DNA from: Bryobacteraceae bacterium
Lineage (GTDB): Bacteria; Acidobacteriota; Terriglobia; Bryobacterales; Bryobacteraceae
NCBI GenBank assembly: GCA_947456995.1
Contig: CANGVB010000025.1
Coordinates: forward strand, 1 to 14,117
DNA: 14,117 bases
Direction of reading: 5' to 3'
Both the position numbers and the translations under genes were made by a program. The notes beneath the pieces are model-generated. The model worked only from the letters and a program-made list of their open reading frames with translations, ran no database searches and was not told where the DNA came from. How positions within the stretch are numbered: position 1 is the first letter of the stretch; every line of letters begins with the position of its first letter. Of this stretch, positions 1 to 6,405 are shown one piece after another.

Positions 1-80
1 ACTCTGCGCCTTTGAGGAGACGAAGCCTGATCTGGTTGGGTTTCAAACGAAATACCTAGTCCAAGGGAAATTCTCACGCC
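1..80. other. Unassigned left edge, no gene seen
   Basis: These bases lie beyond the 3' end of the leftmost minus-strand gene. I see no convincing coding frame, RNA gene or repeat. The short reading frame running through 43-234 on the minus strand is a shadow of the membrane-protein gene: its peptide has no family resemblance and it overlaps better-supported coding sequence. Confidence 0.4.
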
Positions 81-95
81 TAAGGCCGGGCCTTA
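81..95 (-). terminator. Small hairpin at the stop codon, weak terminator candidate
   Basis: The sequence is a near-perfect inverted repeat, TAAGGCC-G-GGCCTTA, that includes the stop codon of the minus-strand membrane-protein gene. As RNA it can form a 6-bp stem with a 3-nt loop. No U-tract follows it in the minus direction, so it is not a canonical intrinsic terminator. It could be a weak or Rho-assisted end, or chance. Confidence 0.22.
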
Positions 96-641
96 TCCGA
101 CGGAGATTTGAGTCTCTTTTGAAGAGCGCACAAATACTGAGTATAAACCAACGCAAATGCCAAGGAGGACGAAGGAGAAGAAGATCGACGGTCTTCGTGA
201 ATATTGTGAGACCAAAGGGAAAGAATTTCGCCAAAAAAAGCCATCCAGCAGGTAAAACCAGGAAGTTGCCGACAGGATGCCTAGCATGAGCGAAGTGAGC
301 GGGCGTAACGTGGGTGGGACGACAGCAGCGAAGGCCAGCGCAAAAATTGTCGAAAGCAGCAAGTGCACGGACATACCCGAAAGCGTGTAAAAACCAAAAT
401 CGGGCTGTAGGCTCCTATGTCCATAAAAGAGACCAGCCATCAGGTTGGGGAGGGTCCAAAAAGAATGCGAACTAGACCGGGAAGAAATTCCGCACCAGAA
501 GATCATCAGGATCGAAGCGAGAGAAGCCGCTTGTAATGCAGCGAAGAGTCGGTCGGTGCGTGTGGTTTGCGGCGGAGAAGCTGGGTTCAGCGCTTGCTCT
601 GGGGGAGCGGACCAGGGGTCTGGAGATGGCGAGTCGATCAT
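93..641 (-). CDS. Hypothetical four-helix integral membrane protein
   Basis: A 182-residue protein that I do not recognise as a named family. It has a proline-rich, probably cytoplasmic N-terminus (residues 1-30) and then four hydrophobic segments at about 32-52, 90-110, 115-136 and 153-172, so it should sit in the inner membrane. The linker around residues 60-90 (FWTLPNLMAGLFYG, then DFGFYTLSG) is rich in aromatics and glycine, and resembles hypothetical proteins I associate with Acidobacteria; that is recollection, not a search. I chose the ATG at 641 because an AGG lies 7 nt upstream. A TTG at 677 and an ATG at 662 are in frame but would push the start against the divergent ketosynthase gene, whose ATG is at 680. 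There is no charged catalytic motif, so no function is proposed. Confidence 0.65.
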   Translation of the reverse strand: MIDSPSPDPWSAPPEQALNPASPPQTTRTDRLFAALQAASLASILMIFWCGISSRSSSHSFWTLPNLMAGLFYGHRSLQPDFGFYTLSGMSVHLLLSTIFALAFAAVVPPTLRPLTSLMLGILSATSWFYLLDGFFWRNSFPLVSQYSRRPSIFFSFVLLGICVGLYSVFVRSSKETQISVG

Positions 642-679
642 GCCGCAACCTAATGGTAGCATTGGAGTTCTTATCAATC

Positions 680-1933
680 ATGACAAAGAGACGCGTATGC
701 ATCACCGGGATCGGTGTGATCAGCCCCAATGGATTAGGCCGGGAAGAATTTTGGCGAAATACTCGTGCGGGCAAAAGTGGGGTCAAGCCCATTTCCAGAT
801 TTGATTGTTCTGGCCAGCCCGTTCAGATTGCTGGCGAAGTCGTTGGATTTGATCCGCTTGCTTACATGTCCGCCAGAGATCTTGAAGGCACCGGGCTTGC
901 CACTCCCTACGCAATTGCTGCGGCTGGTGAGGCGCTGGCAGACGCTGGAGTCGACTGGAAATCCATGGACCTGGAAGCACTCAGGCGCGTGAGTGTCTAC
1001 GTTGGGAGTGGTGGCGGCAATCAGGAGTTTACTGAGCGGCAGTATTCTTACTACTACAGTGGCCAGCAGAAAAAATGTAGTGTTTACGTGATCCCCTCGA
1101 GTACGCTTGGCACTTTGGCCAGCGAAATCTCGATGCAGTACGGCTTTCGTGGTTTGAGCCACATGTTCAGCAACGGTTGTACCAGTTCTACCGATGCAAT
1201 CGGTTATGCATTTCGAGCGGTTAAGCATGGTGATGCGGAAATGGCGATCTGCGGAGGAGTAGATGCTCCTATCGCTCCTTTGACATTACGAGGTTTCCAG
1301 TTGCTGCGAATCATGAGCACTGGGTCTAACGAATCTCCGGAACTTGCCTCAAAGCCCTTTAGCGCGAGCCGGGATGGATTTGTTCTCGCTGAGGGTGCCT
1401 GGTTCTTCGTAATGGAAAGTGAAGAGAGCGCTCTGCGAAGGGGTGCGACCATTTACGGAGAAATTGCCGGCTATGGCGCAACTTGCGAGGCATTTCACCG
1501 TGTCCGCCTGGAAGAGGTTGGTATTGAGCCAGCCAGAGCGATGGAACTGGCAATGGCAGAAGCAGGCTTTACCCCTGGTGTCTTTGATTACTTGCACTAC
1601 CACGGCACTGCGACGCATTTGAACGATCGGGTGGAAACTACTGCGGTGAAGTTGGCTTTTGGCGATTGCGCAAAAAGCTTGCCTGGATCGAGCGTAAAAA
1701 GCATGATTGGCCATCCTCAAGGAGCATGCGGCGCCGCTAGCCTGGCAACGACCTTGCTTGCGATGCGCGACGGCTTTGCCCCTCCCACAATCAATCTCGA
1801 AGAACAGGCCCCGGAGTGTGATCTGGACTACATCGCCAATGTTGGCAGAGAACTTGAAATTAAAAAAGCGATGGTAAATACCATCGCTTTTGGTAGCAAG
1901 AATGCAGCTCTTGCAGTTGGTCTTTTGGACTGA
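680..1933 (+). CDS. Beta-ketoacyl-ACP synthase, FabF/type II PKS-like, orphan
   Basis: A 417-residue condensing enzyme of the thiolase fold, predicted to join an acyl thioester with malonyl-ACP by decarboxylative Claisen condensation in the cytoplasm. The catalytic set is intact: Cys167 in SNGCTSS, His308 in HYHGTAT, and Lys340 and His345 in VKSMIGHPQGACGA. The length fits KAS II (about 410 residues). The C-terminal glycine loop reads FGSKNAA instead of the usual FGGxNA. A Tyr-rich stretch, YSYYYSGQQ, lies at 122-130, before the catalytic Cys. The frame is open further upstream to 536, but the family start (MTKRRVCITGIGV) is the ATG at 680, with GGAG at 664-667. No ACP, ketoreductase, dehydratase or acyltransferase gene is nearby, so this could be a second FabF for fatty acids or part of a dispersed specialised lipid or polyketide pathway. 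Its last codons contain a strong inverted repeat. Confidence 0.9.
   Translation: MTKRRVCITGIGVISPNGLGREEFWRNTRAGKSGVKPISRFDCSGQPVQIAGEVVGFDPLAYMSARDLEGTGLATPYAIAAAGEALADAGVDWKSMDLEALRRVSVYVGSGGGNQEFTERQYSYYYSGQQKKCSVYVIPSSTLGTLASEISMQYGFRGLSHMFSNGCTSSTDAIGYAFRAVKHGDAEMAICGGVDAPIAPLTLRGFQLLRIMSTGSNESPELASKPFSASRDGFVLAEGAWFFVMESEESALRRGATIYGEIAGYGATCEAFHRVRLEEVGIEPARAMELAMAEAGFTPGVFDYLHYHGTATHLNDRVETTAVKLAFGDCAKSLPGSSVKSMIGHPQGACGAASLATTLLAMRDGFAPPTINLEEQAPECDLDYIANVGRELEIKKAMVNTIAFGSKNAALAVGLLD
1862..1891 (-). terminator. Intrinsic terminator of the polysaccharide operon, nested in the KS gene
   Basis: This is a perfect inverted repeat: arm AAAAGCGATGGT (1864-1875), loop AAAT (1876-1879), arm ACCATCGCTTTT (1880-1891). 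Read on the minus strand it is a 12-bp stem followed by six U, starting 45 nt past the stop codon of the tyrosine-kinase gene. That is the normal place for an intrinsic terminator. Read on the plus strand it has only four U, then GG, and lies inside the ketosynthase coding sequence (about codons 395-404), so it should work mainly leftward. Function is inferred from structure and position only. Confidence 0.75.
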
Positions 1934-1936
1934 GGG

Positions 1937-2794
1937 CTAGTCGGGCTTCGAGTAGTAGTAGGTGTGATAGTAGGTGTACTTCGAGTAGAGTTCACCGCGC
2001 CGTGCGCCGTTGACCACCGTGCCCAGGATATTGTTTTCACATAGAGACTGTATGGCTCGGGTGATGGAATCCACGGTTGTTACCCCAAGGCGGACAACCA
2101 GGACAGTGCCATCAGACATGGTTGAGAGGAGATTTGCGTCTGCGGCAAAGAGCAGCGGGGGCGTATCCAGAATTACCCAATTGAAAACCTTTTCGAGGTT
2201 CTTTATGAGTTCTCGTACCTTGTCAAGGTTAAGCAATTCGAGTGGGTTGATGACGGCTTCGCCAGCGGGAAGAATGCTGAGATTTGTGCCTGCAACTTTT
2301 TTGACGATTTGATCGATGGTTGCTTTACCGAGCAGATAGTCAGTGATTCCAGGAGAACGGTCTACCTGAAAGAGGTTATGCACCAGCGGCCGGCGGAAGT
2401 CGAAGTCGCACAAGAGAGTGTGGTTGCCTGCCAGATGAGACTCAGCGAGCGCCAGATTCACAGCAGCCATAGATTTACCTTCAGCAGGTGAAGGGCTGGT
2501 AACGACAACAGTGTGAATGGGCTGGAGACTTTGAAGGTGATTGAGCCTGGTACGAAGTGTGCGAAATTCTTCGCTGGGTGCTTCGTGTGGCCGCGCGGCG
2601 TCAATCAGGTGAGCATCCTGAGAGGGATTAAAGGGGATCTCCTGGATCCGCTCAAGCAGGTTTTCAAAGTCAGGATGGATAGTCGCAGGGCGGGGTTCGA
2701 AGCTTCGAGATACCGGTGCCACATTTCGTGGTTGGTTCTGGAAATCAGTTGGGCTCACCCCAGATCGCCTTAAGGCATCATGCACTCGGCTCAT
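1937..2794 (-). CDS. CpsD/CapB-like bacterial tyrosine autokinase
   Basis: A 285-residue cytoplasmic BY-kinase, the family that autophosphorylates on a C-terminal tyrosine cluster and so controls assembly and length of exported polysaccharide. Visible motifs are EEFR (75-78, matching the EEYR oligomerisation motif), Walker A SPSPAEGKS (100-108), Walker A' LLCDFDFRRP (127-136, Asp130 and Asp132), Walker B VILDTPP (207-213), and a tail with seven tyrosines (Y270, 273, 275, 276, 279, 280, 281). It has no membrane segment. The membrane activator is the separate upstream Wzz-like gene, which makes this the split CpsC/CpsD layout rather than a fused Wzc. The start is supported by GGAAGGA (2803-2809 on the minus strand) 8 nt before the ATG. 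It is the last gene of the operon and ends 3 bp from the convergent ketosynthase gene. Confidence 0.92.
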   Translation of the reverse strand: MSRVHDALRRSGVSPTDFQNQPRNVAPVSRSFEPRPATIHPDFENLLERIQEIPFNPSQDAHLIDAARPHEAPSEEFRTLRTRLNHLQSLQPIHTVVVTSPSPAEGKSMAAVNLALAESHLAGNHTLLCDFDFRRPLVHNLFQVDRSPGITDYLLGKATIDQIVKKVAGTNLSILPAGEAVINPLELLNLDKVRELIKNLEKVFNWVILDTPPLLFAADANLLSTMSDGTVLVVRLGVTTVDSITRAIQSLCENNILGTVVNGARRGELYSKYTYYHTYYYSKPD

Positions 2795-2802
2795 TAATTT
2801 GT

Positions 2803-2809
2803 TCCTTCC
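2803..2809 (-). promoter_or_regulatory. Ribosome binding site of the tyrosine-kinase gene
   Basis: GGAAGGA on the minus strand, 8 nt upstream of the ATG at 2794. It fixes the start of the kinase gene and shows independent ribosome entry after the 41-bp gap from the upstream gene. Confidence 0.7.
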
Positions 2810-2835
2810 AAAAGGCTATGTTTTGATTGGGGCAT

Positions 2836-4506
2836 TTAATTTTTGCTTGTGTAGTAGAAAGCAACGGATCCGGCCATGATCGCAGCGCTGGCCAAAGTTG
2901 CGGTTGACCAGGCAAGCCAGGTCAATCTGCGGCGGCGGCGAACTACCAAGTCATTTTCCAGCAGCGGGATACACCCAAGAATCGTCAATTGGGTGTAAGC
3001 ACGAACGTCCTTCAGATTCTTCAAGGTCGAATCTTTCATTTCTTTCGCACCGGCAAAGCAAATGCCTAGAATGAGTCCACCGATGGCACCGCCAAGAATG
3101 ATCATCCACCGCTTTGGCTCGGTCGGGTTTTGCGGTAGCGAAGCTTGGTCGAGCACTTCAAGCTTTTCAGTTTGCTTACGGTTTTCAAGTTCAACAGCTG
3201 TGTTTGCGCGCTGTCGCATTCTATCCATTTCTTCGAAATCGCGACGGGCCATCATGGCACTTAGGCGAAGTTGCTCATATTCCTTTTCGCTCGAGGGCAT
3301 TGTAGCCAGGGTGCCTTGAAGCGCGCGGGCTGCTCGATCTGCATCCATTAAGCCCTTCTTGTAGGTTTCCTCTTCCATCTTCGAAGCTTCAATTCGACCG
3401 GTCAATTGTTGAATTTGAGCTTCGAGGTTCCTTGCTTCACGGACGGCTTCTGGTCTCAAACCTGAGATAGTGCCCCCTGTTTTTTTCGCGGCTGCTTCGA
3501 GGTCGTCTTGAGTCTTCTGCAAGCGGTCACGCTCTTTTTTCAAGATCTGGAGATTACCAATAGACGCCTTAATGTCGGGATGAGATTCCTGATACTGCTC
3601 GCGAAGAGACTGAAGGCGGGTTTCGAAGTTTGCAATTTCACGCTCCAAAGAAACCAGACGATCATTGCGAGGTACTAGCGTGATCGGTACAGCCTCAACG
3701 GTTGGCGTGGTCACTTGTTTCAATTGGTCTCTCAGAATGCTGATCTGGTTTTCGATAATCAGCCGGTCCTGGTTAACCCTTCCCAGTGCAGCATTGATGT
3801 TGGTCATTCGTGTCTCAATCCCATTAATGGCTGAGAAAGTTGCACCCTGTTGCTCAGGGGTTCGTCCAACGTTTGCAGACTTGAATTTCGACATCTGTTC
3901 TTCGATTGCGTCCAGATCCCGCTTGCGTGTTTGCCACTGATCTTCAATAAAATCTTTCGTTTGAGAGGATGAGCTGGCGCGCTCTCTTACGTTTTCGTCG
4001 ATAAACTTGGTCACAAGATCCTGGCAGACTCGTTGCGCGGTTACACGATTTTCGTATTTGAAGCCGACTGAAAAGGCGAGAGTTTTTGACCGGTTCTCTC
4101 CGCCCCCGCTGATTGGTGTCACAAAAACAGCTTTTGATCGCATGTTTTCGATGATGTCTTCCATTGGAAGACGCTTCCGCTCCCTCGGGTAAAGAGAGTG
4201 CGTAGTGATGATGTTGGTCAATGTTGCGCGGCTCAAAATGCTCTGCGTCATCTGGTTGACCCGCTGGCTCATGTCGACGCTTAGGGGCATCGAAAGCAGG
4301 CCCTCGGGAACCTGTGGAGGTAGAACTCGAATGGTGGCGCTAGACACATATGTATCAGGCCAAAGGAAGGCGACCACGACACTGATCACCAGGCCAGCGA
4401 GCATGGGAGCAAGAATTAAGGACCTATGACGGCGGATGACGTCGATATAGTCTTCCACATCCAGCGCTCTATGCTGAATGGCAAGTGGATCTTGTAGAGG
4501 TTGCAC
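2836..4506 (-). CDS. Wzz/GNVR polysaccharide chain-length determinant (EpsF/XrtA-type)
   Basis: A 556-residue inner-membrane polysaccharide co-polymerase, expected to set polysaccharide chain length and activate the tyrosine kinase encoded next. Layout: a cytoplasmic N-terminus; TM1 at about 29-49; the Wzz-type stretch YVSSATIRVLPP (53-64); a long periplasmic region (about 160-455) dominated by charged, coiled-coil-like sequence; the GNVR-type proline motif SLPQNPTEPKR (456-466); TM2 at about 467-487. Unusually, a further segment (about 490-522) leads to five consecutive arginines and then a third hydrophobic helix (528-552). The start is GTG, confirmed by AGGAG at 4516-4520 with 9-nt spacing. 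The gene follows the export gene after 29 bp. Its length and three-gene context resemble chain-length proteins of exosortase (XrtA)-linked loci, but no exosortase or PEP-CTERM protein is in view. Confidence 0.9.
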   Translation of the reverse strand: MQPLQDPLAIQHRALDVEDYIDVIRRHRSLILAPMLAGLVISVVVAFLWPDTYVSSATIRVLPPQVPEGLLSMPLSVDMSQRVNQMTQSILSRATLTNIITTHSLYPRERKRLPMEDIIENMRSKAVFVTPISGGGENRSKTLAFSVGFKYENRVTAQRVCQDLVTKFIDENVRERASSSSQTKDFIEDQWQTRKRDLDAIEEQMSKFKSANVGRTPEQQGATFSAINGIETRMTNINAALGRVNQDRLIIENQISILRDQLKQVTTPTVEAVPITLVPRNDRLVSLEREIANFETRLQSLREQYQESHPDIKASIGNLQILKKERDRLQKTQDDLEAAAKKTGGTISGLRPEAVREARNLEAQIQQLTGRIEASKMEEETYKKGLMDADRAARALQGTLATMPSSEKEYEQLRLSAMMARRDFEEMDRMRQRANTAVELENRKQTEKLEVLDQASLPQNPTEPKRWMIILGGAIGGLILGICFAGAKEMKDSTLKNLKDVRAYTQLTILGCIPLLENDLVVRRRRRLTWLAWSTATLASAAIMAGSVAFYYTSKN

Positions 4507-4515
4507 TGAATAAAA

Positions 4516-4520
4516 CTCCT
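4516..4520 (-). promoter_or_regulatory. Ribosome binding site deciding a GTG start (Wzz-like gene)
   Basis: AGGAG on the minus strand, 9 nt before the GTG at 4506. No in-frame ATG lies close by, so this site is the reason for accepting the GTG start. Confidence 0.65.
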
Positions 4521-4535
4521 GAATTCCTGATCGTC

Positions 4536-5168
4536 CTACGGCACTACGATGTGATCGCCAGGCTGAAGCAGGATGTTTTGTTCCAGCTTCTTACCCTTGA
4601 TCACTTCATTGAAATTGAACTTCAATCGCTCGTTGCCGCGCATTACGACAATTTTTTTCCCGTTCGCGAATTCCCTGAGGCCGCCTGAAATGGTAATGGC
4701 TTCGAGCACTGTCATCGGCCTCACCAGAGGGAAGGCCCCAGCCTTGTTCACTTCGCCTGAAAGCAGATACCTTTTGCTCTCAACCTTTTGAACTTGCAAG
4801 CTGACGATAGGGTTCTTGAGAACTTTCTCGTAAGCCTTTGAAATCCTTGCCTCAAGTTCAACAGGGGTCGTCTCGGCCGCATCTATTTCACCGATCAAGA
4901 GCAGGTTGATTTTGCCATCGGGGCGAACTGACACTAATCCCGAAAGATCTGGTTCACGCCAAACCCTGATCAGGATCACATCTTCAGCGCCAATTCGATA
5001 AGATTTAGGATCAACCGCAGCACCGGGTGAAGCCGCTGTAATTTCTGGCTTCTCTTCTGCTGTTGTAGGCGGCTTCTGCTCTTGCCCGGGTGGGGGAGTT
5101 TGCTCCGCAAAAAGTCCGGATGCTGCCAAGGCAAGGCATAGCAGGGCCGTATTGCTCAATCGGGTCAC
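4536..5168 (-). CDS. Polysaccharide export protein (Wza-like, Poly_export plus SLBB)
   Basis: A 210-residue exported protein, likely the outer-membrane or periplasmic channel component through which the polysaccharide leaves the cell. It has a signal peptide (residues 1-21, ending ASGLFA), a Pro/Glu-rich linker (about 22-53), a Poly_export domain from about 55 (YRIGAEDVILIRVW) to 130, and one SLBB beta-grasp domain (about 132-208, with YLLSGEVNKAGAFPL and a final LLQPGDHIVVP). There is no usable lipobox: the only early Cys (position 12) falls inside the hydrophobic core. It is therefore probably not a Wza-type lipoprotein, and it lacks Wza's C-terminal extension. The size matches the short export proteins of XrtA-type loci. 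The GTG start is set by GGAGG at 5175-5179. It is the first gene of the three-gene operon. Confidence 0.9.
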   Translation of the reverse strand: MTRLSNTALLCLALAASGLFAEQTPPPGQEQKPPTTAEEKPEITAASPGAAVDPKSYRIGAEDVILIRVWREPDLSGLVSVRPDGKINLLLIGEIDAAETTPVELEARISKAYEKVLKNPIVSLQVQKVESKRYLLSGEVNKAGAFPLVRPMTVLEAITISGGLREFANGKKIVVMRGNERLKFNFNEVIKGKKLEQNILLQPGDHIVVP

Positions 5169-5174
5169 GTCTTT

Positions 5175-5179
5175 CCTCC
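5175..5179 (-). promoter_or_regulatory. Ribosome binding site deciding a GTG start (export gene)
   Basis: GGAGG on the minus strand, 6 nt before the GTG at 5168. It is the strongest Shine-Dalgarno in the window and implies high translation of the first gene of the polysaccharide operon. Confidence 0.75.
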
Positions 5180-5325
5180 AGTGGATGAAGCTTCGAAGTT
5201 ATATTCGAAAGACATATGCCTCATCTCATCATTTTTAATTTTACACTAATCAAAAAGCTAGAACTGTAGTACTCAGGTGTCATTCTGATAAACCATAGAC
5301 TGAATCGACAGTTCCATAGGAAGAG
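5180..5325. promoter_or_regulatory. Divergent control region of polysaccharide operon and EVE gene
   Basis: This is the longest non-coding gap in the window and its most AT-rich part (5228-5258). It must hold the promoter of the minus-strand polysaccharide operon and probably that of the EVE gene. No clear -35/-10 pair could be picked on either strand. Close to the polysaccharide start lie two TTCGAA palindromes (5192-5197 and 5204-5209) separated by GTTATA. The first overlaps a GAAGCTTC palindrome (5188-5195). This cluster could be an operator or a leader structure; that is inference. Confidence 0.45.
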
Positions 5326-5337
5326 ATGAGAAGGCGA

Positions 5338-5748
5338 ATGAAATTTTATTTGGCGAAGTCAGATCCACTGACCTACTCGATTGAGGACCTCGAACGTGAC
5401 GGAAAAACCGTTTGGGATGGCGTCAAAAATGCCCAGGCGCAGCAGGCCATAAGAACCATGCAGGATGGGGATTGTGTAATTTGTTATCACTCGCAGGGCC
5501 AGGCAGCCATAGTTGGCTGGGGATACGTGGAAGGAAGCGTGTGGGTTGACGCGCAAGATCCCAAGATGAGCGTTTTTACGTATCGATTTGCTGGGAAGAT
5601 AAAAACACCTGTAACGCTAACGGAAATCAAGAATTCCGGCTTGTTTGCCGATTTCGCACTGGTAAAGCAGTCGCGGCTCTCGACGATGGCGGCACCGAAA
5701 GAATTTGTGAGCTGGTTGAAGAAGCAGGCCAAAGACTTTAAGCCCTAG
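5338..5748 (+). CDS. EVE-domain (PUA-like) nucleic-acid-binding protein
   Basis: A stand-alone EVE domain of 136 residues, a PUA/YTH-related fold thought to recognise modified bases in DNA or RNA. Diagnostic stretches are FYLAKSDPLTYSIEDL (3-18), the core WDGVKNAQA (26-34), GDCVICYHS (44-52) and the late QSRLSTMAA (111-119). The length is normal for single-domain members. The family usually begins just before the (F/Y)xLxKS(D/E)P strand, which favours the ATG at 5338; an in-frame ATG at 5326, four nt after AGGA (5318-5321), would add four residues. The 3' end overlaps the convergent Maf gene by 11 bp. The ligand is unknown; a cytoplasmic role in sensing modified bases is inferred from the family. 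Confidence 0.88.
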   Translation: MKFYLAKSDPLTYSIEDLERDGKTVWDGVKNAQAQQAIRTMQDGDCVICYHSQGQAAIVGWGYVEGSVWVDAQDPKMSVFTYRFAGKIKTPVTLTEIKNSGLFADFALVKQSRLSTMAAPKEFVSWLKKQAKDFKP

Positions 5749-6343
5749 ACAGCACTCCTGCAAGCGCGAATAGCCGAGAGACCTGGTGCACGGGCAGGCC
5801 AACGACGTTGAAGTAGCAGCCCTCGATTCTGGGAATGTAGCGTGATGCCAGCCCCTGAATTCCATACCCCCCCGCTTTATCAAAGGGTTCGCCGGAGGCC
5901 ACATATTCCCGGATTTCTTCTGAGGAAAGTGACGAGAATTCGACCTTGGTCTCTTCCACATGAACCCATTGCCGGTTCTGCCAACGAAAACAAACTCCTG
6001 TCAGGACAGAATGTACCCCACCAGACAGGGCTTCAATCATGGCGGTTGCTTCAGCGACATCGGCAGGTTTTTCGAGAATCAATTCCGCTCCGCAATCCAT
6101 CAGCACAACCGTGGTGTCGGCAGCAAGAATTCCCTCATTTGGTGCCGCGCCGATTGCCGCTGCCTTTTCGACTGCCAGGCGCGATACATATTCAAATGCA
6201 GTTTCGGCAGGAGCCCGAAGCTCTGGAATTTCAGAAGGGCGCACTACAAACGGGAATCCAGCCTGGGTCAAAAGAGCAGCCCTGCGAGCGGACTGGCTGG
6301 CCAGAATTAGCTTGAAGCCATCGATAAACGGTGAAGTTGCCAC
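5738..6343 (-). CDS. maf: Maf family nucleoside triphosphate pyrophosphatase
   Basis: A 201-residue Maf/YhdE-type enzyme that hydrolyses dTTP, UTP or related modified nucleoside triphosphates to the monophosphate plus PPi, acting as house-cleaning in the nucleotide pool. Visible motifs are LILASQSARR (12-21, where the usual SPRR is SARR), ILAADTTVV (72-80) with catalytic-type Asp76, LEKPADVAEA (90-99), and the signature DKAGGYGIQG (155-164) followed by the late GCYFNVVGLPV (175-185). The start appears to be GTG at 6343. There is no ATG before the first strand and no clear Shine-Dalgarno, so the start is less sure than the identity. I cannot separate the YhdE (dTTP/UTP) from the YceF (7-methyl-GTP) subgroup with certainty, although DKAGGYGIQG favours YhdE. 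Confidence 0.9.
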   Translation of the reverse strand: MATSPFIDGFKLILASQSARRAALLTQAGFPFVVRPSEIPELRAPAETAFEYVSRLAVEKAAAIGAAPNEGILAADTTVVLMDCGAELILEKPADVAEATAMIEALSGGVHSVLTGVCFRWQNRQWVHVEETKVEFSSLSSEEIREYVASGEPFDKAGGYGIQGLASRYIPRIEGCYFNVVGLPVHQVSRLFALAGVLSRA

Positions 6344-6379
6344 ACTTGAAATTTTAGCGGCCTAAGGGTGCAGTATGCC

Positions 6380-6388
6380 TGCTACAAT
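6380..6388 (+). promoter_or_regulatory. Possible extended -10 promoter for the DUF721-gatC-gatA run
   Basis: TGCTACAAT matches an extended -10 element (TGn plus TACAAT, one mismatch from TATAAT). No good -35 is visible, as is usual for extended -10 promoters. Transcription would start near 6395, leaving at most about ten bases before the DUF721 start codon, so the message could be nearly leaderless. Confidence 0.35.
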
Positions 6389-6405
6389 CCAATTCGTTGA
6401 AGCAA

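Noticed and set aside
43..234. Short minus-strand frame at the left edge
   Set aside because: It overlaps the membrane-protein gene in another frame; there is no ribosome site and no conserved pattern.
645..662. Small stem upstream of the ketosynthase ribosome site
   Set aside because: It has only six pairs with a bulge, too weak to claim regulation.
536..679. Longer N-terminus for the ketosynthase
   Set aside because: The 48 extra codons do not resemble any ketosynthase N-terminus and would run antisense through the divergent gene; MTKRRVCITGIGV at 680 is the family start.
734..1228. Minus-strand frame inside the ketosynthase gene
   Set aside because: It is antisense to a gene with intact catalytic motifs and has no recognisable protein features.
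1937..5168. Full exosortase/PEP-CTERM locus
   Set aside because: Only the export, chain-length and kinase genes are present. No exosortase, no PEP-CTERM tail and no glycosyltransferase can be seen, so only a resemblance is stated.
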